A stretch of DNA of 62,328 bases, from the NCBI GenBank assembly GCA_003135055.1, contig PLDF01000497.1, forward strand, positions 1 to 62,328, in the 5' to 3' direction. Under the pieces are notes generated by a model, which worked only from the letters and a program-made list of their open reading frames with translations, was not told the origin of the DNA and ran no database searches. The translations under genes were made by a program, and so were the position numbers. The first letter of the stretch is position 1, and every line of letters starts with the position of its first letter. Of the stretch, positions 52,374 through 60,700 are shown piece by piece. The stretch is from Bryobacterales bacterium. GTDB lineage: Bacteria > Acidobacteriota > Terriglobia > Bryobacterales > Bryobacteraceae.

Positions 52374-53154
52374 GCTTGTTGGACAAGCCGTCGCACACGG
52401 GGAACGCATCAAATCCCCAAGAAGCTCAGTTTATGGCCCCAAACCCGTATTTCCTTCGCGCCAGGAAGCCCCGGGATCCATCGGCGGAGCCCTCCGAGGG
52501 GTGTTGGAGGCGGGCGATTTAGCGTACCTGGGACGCGAAGCCGCGTGCCTGGGACTATACTGGAATTTTGAGACCACCGATTGCCGCGCCATTGCCCACC
52601 GGCGCTTCTACAACAATTCGCTTCTACGACGCCGCCATCGGCAAGAAGGCTGTGATGGCGGTCACTGGCATCGTCCTGTTCGGATATGTGCTGGGACACA
52701 TGGTGGGGAACCTGCAGATTTTTGCGCCCGATCGCGATCAGATCAATCATTACGCGGCGTTTCTGCACAGTCCCGCGAATGTTGCGCCGCTGTGGCTCAT
52801 TCGCGCGATTTTGCTCGCGGCAGTGGTGCTGCACATCGTTGCGGCTCTCCAGCTCACGAAGCTAAAGAGCGACGCACGGCCGCGGGGATACTGCAGCTTG
52901 TCGATCTCGCGGCGGTGTAGCGGCAGCTTGCGGTTGCGCACTGGGGGTGGTTTTCGCGGTTGCGTGCGAATACTGGCTGATGCGGAAGTTGATCATCCAC
53001 GCTTCGTTGCCCAGCACGCTGCGCCTGCTCATTGCGACGTGGGCGTTGCCTGGGAGCAAAGATTTCTTCAGGGCACACCCAAAACACGCCAGGATTTGGT
53101 AAACTCAAAACGCTAGGATCGTCAAGTATTTTGGTAATGCAAGAGGTTTGACAA
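52374..53154. other. Junction region with truncated genes
   Basis: About 780 bp holding a possible promoter (TATACT near 52555), the sdhC 5' fragment (52568-52891), and an open frame from 52923 to 53102 that reads ALGVVFAVACEYW, LIIHASLPSTLRLLIATWAL and ends PKHARIW. The last looks like the tail of an unidentified membrane protein lacking its start. G+C falls after about 53,100. Confidence 0.6.
52568..52891 (+). pseudogene. sdhC: 5' part of a succinate dehydrogenase cytochrome b (SdhC) gene
   Basis: The frame from the TTG at 52568 reads FYDAAIGKKAVMAVTGIVLF, GYVLGHMVGNLQIF (with the heme-ligand-type His), HYAAFLHSPANVAPLWLIRA and LLAAVVLHIVAALQLTK, which is the N-terminal part of the Bacteroidetes/Acidobacteria-type SdhC. 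After DARPRGY the match stops; two of five helices remain. sdhA and sdhB are not present. A deletion or insertion has cut the gene at about 52891. Confidence 0.85.
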
Positions 53155-54180
53155 ATGGCTGATGAGAAACAACAAACAAGCCGCGCAAACGCCAAGAACG
53201 TCTATGCGCGCATCCCAGAACTTGAGAACCATTGGCTCGAAGTGGCTGTTGCCAAAGCGGGGACATCGAAGCCGAAAGCGATTGTCGAAGGCATCCAACT
53301 CTGGTTATTCGGTGCAGACACGGCAATCCGTCAAACCCTCCTCGATCACTGGTCCAAACCGCCCGCCGCTATCGTCTCACTTTTTGCCGACAAACTCTTG
53401 GGGCCGCATTACGATGGGTCCAGAAGTTGGGCGTCGGACACGGTTTCGATAACGGTTTCGAAGAACGCGTATGACCAGTTGAAAAAGGTGGACAAAGAAC
53501 CCACGAAAGCGGCGGAACATGTCGTGGATTACTACTGCATGGATCGATTAAAAGGTCTGGGTCCAGACGCTAGTAACGACCTTGAATCTTACGAACCTGC
53601 CGTGGAAAATATCGTGACCGTCTACGCGTGCCTCCCAGAAATTCTGGACGTAGTCTTCAACGTAGCCGTCGCTCGCGCGAGGACGTCAAAGCCGAAAGCG
53701 ATTATCGAGGCCGTCCTACTCTGGTTACACAATCGAAATGAGGTTACGCTGACAGTTTCGAGGTCGACCTACTACGACCTGAACAGGCAAGCCCGCATCT
53801 TCGCGGAGAAATCGCCAAGAATAGACGTAATGCTCCCGGACTTCCTGGATGAAGTGGTGCATTTCTACACCGCTGAAACAGACGAAACCTATGTGGATAG
53901 AATGCAATGGGCGCCCGACGATTTTCACTTTCGACCGGGAGTTTTTCCAGTCAGTGAACGACCTGTTAGTGAAGATCCAAAGGCCTCTGAACCCGAAGAT
54001 CAGGAATTACCCGAAACGACGCCTTTAAGCGCGATAACGCTGAAAACACTTAAGGCCGTCGTCAAGGCCGCCGTCGCGGAAGCCATCGCGCAGTTCCAAC
54101 CGCAAAGTGTTAGTGTCCCTGCCGCCGCAGATCCCCTGGACTCCCCTGCACCCAGTACTAAGACGAGCCGGAAGAACTAG
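53155..54180 (+). CDS. Novel protein with four ribbon-helix-helix-like modules
   Basis: Not a recognised family. The 341-residue protein is an internal duplication: residues ~18-53 (VYARIPELENHWLEVAVAKA, TSKPKAIVEGIQLWLF) recur at ~161-197 (VYACLPEILDVVFNVAVARA, TSKPKAIIEAVLLWLH), and ~98-133 (VSITVSKNAYDQLKK, AAEHVVDYYCM) recur at ~202-245 (VTLTVSRSTYYDLNRQ, FLDEVVHFY). Each module has a short strand followed by two helices, as in RHH DNA-binding domains. The C-terminal ~90 residues are Pro/Glu/Ser-rich with one helix (KTLKAVVKAAVAEAIAQF). AAGAGG lies eight bases before the ATG. Codon use is less GC-rich than in neighbours, suggesting acquisition. DNA binding is an inference from the predicted fold; there is no signal peptide. 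Confidence 0.7.
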   Translation: MADEKQQTSRANAKNVYARIPELENHWLEVAVAKAGTSKPKAIVEGIQLWLFGADTAIRQTLLDHWSKPPAAIVSLFADKLLGPHYDGSRSWASDTVSITVSKNAYDQLKKVDKEPTKAAEHVVDYYCMDRLKGLGPDASNDLESYEPAVENIVTVYACLPEILDVVFNVAVARARTSKPKAIIEAVLLWLHNRNEVTLTVSRSTYYDLNRQARIFAEKSPRIDVMLPDFLDEVVHFYTAETDETYVDRMQWAPDDFHFRPGVFPVSERPVSEDPKASEPEDQELPETTPLSAITLKTLKAVVKAAVAEAIAQFQPQSVSVPAAADPLDSPAPSTKTSRKN

Positions 54181-54733
54181 CTGGACCCCAATCCACTCAC
54201 CTTCGGCAACCGTAAGCGTGGACACGGGCTGAGCAGCCATGTGATTATTCCCGTTTCCCTTTCGGAGCGTTCCCGTGTGCTCGACCCCTTCTGGACGCTC
54301 ATTGGTTCGCAACCTCTCTTCGGGTTCCGACACATATCGAGCGTACCGGAAAGGCCCCCTCTCGCTGCGGCACAGTCAAAGGTTTAGTTGCGAGGGGGGA
54401 GCGAACCGGGAGGGTGTCGGAGACACTCGCCATTCTGCTCCGGTTAATATGCCATCCCCCAGTCATCGGCCATCAATTAATTCCATCGCCAGATTATTGC
54501 ATTTTAGCATTGCATTTTGGCATTTAGTATGATACGGTACAAGTATGATACTGTACAAAACGGTACGGGGGAAATGTCAAAAGGAAATCCAGGCTTTTAC
54601 CGTAGCCTGCAACGAGATCAAAAAGAGGTTCGTTCTTCCGGCCGGGCTGATGGCCCGGAGTCTGTCGCCATCACCTGGAGCTTCAATCAGCAAGGTACCC
54701 ATGGTCCGCGGCGACAAAAGGAGGCATAGCCTC
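54181..54733. other. AT-rich control region with tandem repeats
   Basis: No secure gene in 553 bp. The last 250 bp contain the tandem repeat array 54497-54557, a 51-codon frame starting at ATG 54574 and stopping at 54729 (MSKGNPGFYRSLQRDQKEVR...) with no proper spacing to a ribosome site, and AAAAGGAGG (54715-54723) serving the next gene. The short frame may be a leader peptide or chance. Confidence 0.55.
54497..54557 (+). promoter_or_regulatory. Array of two tandem repeat pairs (2 x 13 bp, 2 x 16 bp)
   Basis: TTGCATTTTAGCA (54497-54509) is directly followed by TTGCATTTTGGCA (54510-54522). After three bases comes AGTATGATACGGTACA (54526-54541), directly followed by AGTATGATACTGTACA (54542-54557), and then a partial ACGGTAC. 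Each pair differs at one base and has no gap. Each 16-mer contains the short palindromes GTATgATAC and GTAC. The layout is that of an operator or iteron array. Confidence 0.75.
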
Positions 54734-57700
54734 ATGGTCAAGTCGCAATTATTGCGAACAGTGCTTACGTTCGCGATCCTAGGCACTGCGCTACCGGCTG
54801 GTCTCGTGGCCGCTAGCCCAGCTCGGCCGCTCAAGGTACAGCGGTATCGGAGTCTGGCGAATCACACCCACTTGTTCACAACTGATAGCGAGTTGCGCCA
54901 GCGACTGCCGGCGTCGTTCGCCGAGGAGACGGTTCCCGAGGACGTCGGTTCTAGCCCGTTGTTTTACCTGTCAACAGAGCCGTATGGCACGATGGTGCGT
55001 ATATATCAATTTCACGCCGCAGACGAATCGATGCGGTTTGCCGCCAGCGAGTTTGAGAGGGTCCTACTTCGGAATAGCGGTTTACAAGAAGTCCAGCAGG
55101 CGGTATACGTCTATCCCCACGCGGTGGAGGGCGCGTCCGAGATCTTTCGGCTTGCCAACCCGCAAAACGGTGACATGCTCTATACAACCAGCTCCGAGGA
55201 GCGAGACTACTACCTCAAGCAGGGCTGGCGACAGCAGCCGTCGCTCGGCTTCACGCAAGCCACGTCCTCTTCCGGCACTGGAATACTGCTCAGGACCACT
55301 GTGAAGTTGGACGACGGCGACCTGAGCCTCCTATCCTACCCCGTCACGAAGGACGTTAAGCTCGTCTTCAATGCCACAAATCCGAAACTTGCCGCTCTGA
55401 CGCCCGGCGCCATTCTTTACTCGGAGAAGAACAGTCGACTACCTCTCGGCCTAGTAGCTATGGTAAAGTCTGTGTCGATTGGCTTTCTGGGTATGATGGA
55501 GATCGAAACTGCCCCGGCAAGGCTCGCCGATGCGTTCGAGGAATTCCATATCTTCATTGATAACCGACCGCTCCGATTTCTACCGAGCGATTCCGGGGCC
55601 CCCCAGCCAACCGCGCTCGGGACGCCGACTCGTCAGCCTCGGTCCGAAACCATCACGCCGGATTCGGTGGTCCGGCTGCTACGGCCCGACTACTTGGAAG
55701 AGGCCGCGCTTCGAGGAGCCGCGCAGGCCACCACTCAGGGCACTTGGACGACGACGTTAACGTATGACAAGAAGCTAGTGGACACCGCCTGTTGTGCCGT
55801 CAGCGTGACAGGCGAGCTAGCCCTTTCTGTAATGGGTGAAATAAACACGAGCTACTCATTGTTCCCTCCAAGCTATGCCGGGGAGGTCCTCTTTACACCA
55901 GTCCTGACTGGCAGCGCTTCTGCGACGGCGAGCCTGACGGTCGGGCTCTCACAGGACGACATTTCACTGTTGCCAGACCCCATCACCGCAACATTCATCG
56001 TAGGGGGTATTCCGGTGGCCGCTTCAGTGGACCTATTGGCGGGCTTTGGCATCACAGGCAGCGTTTCGGAAACGATCAGCACCCAAGTAACATTGCGGGC
56101 GACAGGGGGCTTTAGCTTCGACCTCGCCGCCCTTTCGGCATCGCCAATCGCGTGCCCCAATCCTTGTCCTGGTGGATTCAGTTGTGGCTCCAGCTACTCC
56201 GGCGGAGCGACTTGCTCGGTGATGGCTTCCGGCAGCGCGAGTTTCACCACCGACAATAGCGCCTACGTGTACGTGAAGCCAACGGTGGGCTTGGGCCCGG
56301 GCCTTAGTGCCTTTGGTTTCAGTGTTGACGCGGAGGCAACGCTCGACGCCAAGTTCCAACTAGAGGCGAAGATCGAGCCCCCTAATCTCAATGTTTATGC
56401 CGAACTGATACCGGAGGTACAAGCAGACCTGACGTCTGGACCCTGGACCTGGACACCTGTCGTAGTGGATTTGGATGAATACAGCACTAGGATCTGGCAG
56501 ATTGCCTTAGGCTCGACTGCTGCCGTCAGCGTTCAGGCCAATCCCTCGAACGGCGGTTCAGTGAACGGCGGTGGCACCTTTCCAGTCAATTCACAACGGC
56601 AGATTTCGGCCACACCCTACAGCGGCTTCCAGTTCACGGGCTGGAACGATGGAAACACGCAGAATCCCCGGACCGTTACAGTTCCGTCGGGCGGCGCATC
56701 CTACACAGCAAATTTCCAGGGAACACTTGTGACACCCGCGCCGCCAGGCGCCCTCTCTCCTGGAGCCTCGACTGACTCTAGCTTTCCCATCGGCACCACA
56801 ACTCCCACATCCACGTGGAGTGCGTCGCCGGGAGCTGACCGTTACGGCCTTTACATAAGCAAATACCCATACGGAAGTAGCAACTTAGTGTATGTGAACG
56901 AATCGATCTCCGGATCGCAAACATCGTTCCCCGTACCTCCCGCCTCCCTGGCCGATGGCGGTTCGTACCGGTGGAATATGTCAGCACACAATAGCGCCGG
57001 CTGGGGCTCGGTTTCAAACACGCTGTACTTCCAAGTGTCTTTGCCGTCCCCGATCGAGACCATTTCCACGCCCGCGCTGGGCGGTCCGACTGCCGGCTCC
57101 GTTGGCGCGAACTATACTTTCAGTGTCACAACCAGCGCAGTCTCAAACTTGGGCCACGCCATTCAATACCAATTCGATTGGGGGAATGGCACTACCTCCG
57201 GCTGGCTGGCGGTCGGGATCACTTCCGCATCCACCTCCTGGGCCGCCGCCGGAACTTACTCCGCTCGAGTAGAGGCTAGGTCTGCCACCAACACGACCGT
57301 TCTATCGAATCCCTCTTCGGTTTTGCTCGTCTATATTACCGGCACGCCGTCCGAGACTATCAGTGTGCCGGGCACGCCGTCGGGAACTACAAACGGATTC
57401 ACCGCCGTCGCCTACAGCTACAGTACCAGTGGCGCATCGTCGAGCGTCGGTCACCCGCTGCAGTATCAATTCAGTTTCGGAAATGGCGATGTGACTCCTT
57501 GGATGTCTCCCGGCGCGGCCGCGAATGAGGCATGGTTCACACCTGGGGTGTACGCTGTGACGGTCAAGGCCCGCTGCGCCATCGATAATCAGGTAGTCTC
57601 CCAATCATCTGCAGTGCTTAATGTGACGATCGCCAACGCCACATCGCAGGAAACTATTTCAACCATCAACCCTCCCACTGGAGAGAGTGTTGTAACGACG

Positions 57701-60700
57701 GGAGCAGGATACCGCTATTACTATGCGGGCGGGGGAGTATCGAGCCTGGGCCATGCCGTCCAGTACCAATTCTATTGGGGTGATGGCACTTCGTCCGGAT
57801 GGCTGCCAGCGGGGACGCAGTTCGCCGACAAGACCTGGACGAGCCAAGGCAATGTCAGCGTGACCATTCAAGCGCGATGCAGCATCCACACAAGCATCCT
57901 TTCAGCGGTTTCAACCTCATTTCCGGTTTCCGTCACGAGCCCTTCTGGCAGCGTGCAGACATTGGCAGGCGGACTCAGTAGTCCCCTCTCCCTAGCCGTG
58001 GATACGAGCCGCGTCTACTGGACGGACAGCGGCAGCGGGCGAATCCTGAGTATTCCAAGCGACGGCTCGACGAACAGCCCGACAGTACTGGCATCGGGAA
58101 TGGTCGAACCATCCGGAATAGCGGTGGACAACAGCAGCGTCTACTTCAGTGAAGGGGCCACCAACAGTTCCACGATTCGCAGTGTGCCAAAGGGAGGGGG
58201 GACCGTTTCGACCATCCAATCGGGCTTGACTTCTGTTTTCCGGATTGCCACCGACGTCAACAATCTCTATTGGACCGATCCCGTTGGGGGCACCATCCGT
58301 TCCGTGCCAAAAAGCGGCGGGGCTTCAACCATCCTTGCAAGTGACCCGGGCAATGCGCCCTCTGGGATCGCGGTGGATTCGGTCAATGTCTACTGGACGC
58401 AAATGGTCAAGCCCGGAAACGTAATGAAGGTACCGATAGCCGGAGGAACCCCAGCCTATATCGATTATGGTACGAATACGCCTGGCGTGGCAACTGACGG
58501 AACCTTTGTTTACTGGACTCAATACGCCTTCGCGGACGGGCAGATAAAGGCGAACTATGTCGGCCAGGGTGGGCAGGAATCGATCCTGGTCGACAATTTG
58601 AACGCTCCTTACGACCTGGCGATAGATTCCTCCAGTGTCTTCTGGGTGGAGGAGACCCTGGGTAATGTCAAACAGGTCTCAATAGCGGGAGGAACGCCCG
58701 TGACACTGGCTTCCGGTCTCGCCAATCCCCAAGCGATCGCAGTGGACTCCTCCAGCGTCTACTGGTTGGAATACAATTACGGCACGGCAGGCGGCGGCGT
58801 TCTCCGCAAAGCGCCAAAGCAGGCTCCGGCGCCAGTGGCCCATGTGACCGTCCAAACCACCGTGCCCGGTATCGTCTGCGTTGTCGATGGCAACACCTAC
58901 CAGAATAGCCCCCAATCGTTCGACTGGGTTCCTGGCTCGACTCACACCCTGAACTCTAGCCCGACCCAGTTTCGCCCGTCCGGAGGGCAGTATCAATTTA
59001 CAAGTTGGAGCGATGGCGGGACCGTTTCGCATACGGTGTCTCCGTCGGTAGACACAACCTATACGGCCGTTTATGCGACGCAGTTTAGTTTGGCTGTTCT
59101 CGCTTACGGCCAAGGATCTGTTACTGCCGCTACGGGCTACACGAACCAAGGGCAGCCGGTGGCTATCTCCGCTACGCCGAATACCGGTTACACTTTCGTC
59201 GGGTGGGAAGGCTCGGGGATCGGGTCATACTCGGGGCCCTTGAACAACGTCAATGTGACGATGGACGACCAGATCGTCCAGACCGCCAATTTCAGCGAGT
59301 GTTCTTACGCCCTCGCGTCGAGCAGCCAGGCTTTCCTCGTTGCCGGTGGAATCGCGTCGGTTTCCTTGACAGTGCTCCCGGGATGTCCGTGGCAGGCTGC
59401 CAGTAATGTCCCATGGATTGGAATCTCATCTGGTGGAACGGGTAACGGATCTGGTTCGGTTACATACTCCGTGGCGACCAACAGTTCGGGAGCCCCGCAA
59501 ACCGGCACGCTGACCATTGCTGGTCTGACTTTCACTGTCACTCAATCTTCTGCTTCAACGTGTTCTTATTCCGCTACGTTAAACAGCTCACTCTTCTCCC
59601 CAACAGGAGGGCTGGCTGTCGGCTCGGTAGCGGCATCGTATCCCTGTTCGTGGACTGCATCTTCTGCTGTCAGTTGGATTAGTATCCAGAATGGTTCAAC
59701 GGGCTCTGCAAATGGGCCGTTCAGTTACTTGGTTATGCCCAACGTTACAGGCGCCACCCGCCTTGGGACCATAACTCTTGCAGGGCAATTCTTTACGATA
59801 ACGCAATCCGGGACAGGTATTGCCGGGCCTCTTCAGTTTCAGCCATTCCATGACTTTGCCGGCCCATCAGGCTTCAAGACGGCCCTCGGAATGGATGGGT
59901 CGGTGTTTGTAGCGTCGCCAATCGCGACTGGGGGGCTGCAACTTGCAAAGAGCGTCGATGGCGGTGCGACCTTCAACCCCCCGGCGCTGATAACCGACGC
60001 CAACGCGAGGTCTTTTGACATTTCAGTCGATTCGGCGAATGTCGTGCATATTGCCTGGTGGGGCAACGGCGGATCAGATATTTATTATGCGCGCAGTACC
60101 GATGGCGGTGCCAGCTTCGGTCCTCCTCTGATCGTGCGGACTGGATCTCCTTATGGCGGATACACCAACACCAACTCGGCAAATCCTAAGATCGCTTCGG
60201 ACGGCTTGGGAAACGTCTATGTGGCCTATCCTGGTGTGGCGAAGGACGCCAGCGGAAACAATCATGGAAGCCCAATTTGGATATCCAGAAGCACAGACGG
60301 TGGTACGACTTTCCAGCCGGAGTTTTATGCTAATGTGCCTGACGGGAACGTCTACGCCGTCAACCAGCTCATTGCTCGCGATGGCTCCTTATTCGTGCTG
60401 GAGTATGATTCGAGCAACGATGATATTTATTTTTATAGCACAACCTCCTCTACATACTCCCACACAATAATCCGTGTTAATCAGGTACTACACAAGGCAG
60501 GGCCCCAAGCTTCTGCGGCCATCGGCCTCGATGGCACAACCATTTACGCGACATATGTGGACACAGGCGTGGATCCAAATGGCGACATCTACTTCACCTC
60601 CAGCAGTAATGGCGGCACAACCTGGAGTTTATATTTTCGTGTTAGTGATACTACTAATGACCAGCGTTCCTCGCCGACGGTGTTAGTAGACGCGAGCGGA

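Noticed and set aside
54574..54729. 51-codon frame upstream of the giant gene as a real gene
   Set aside because: A purine-rich run abuts the ATG without spacing, the product has no recognisable feature, and another frame through the same DNA is also open. It is mentioned only as a possible leader.
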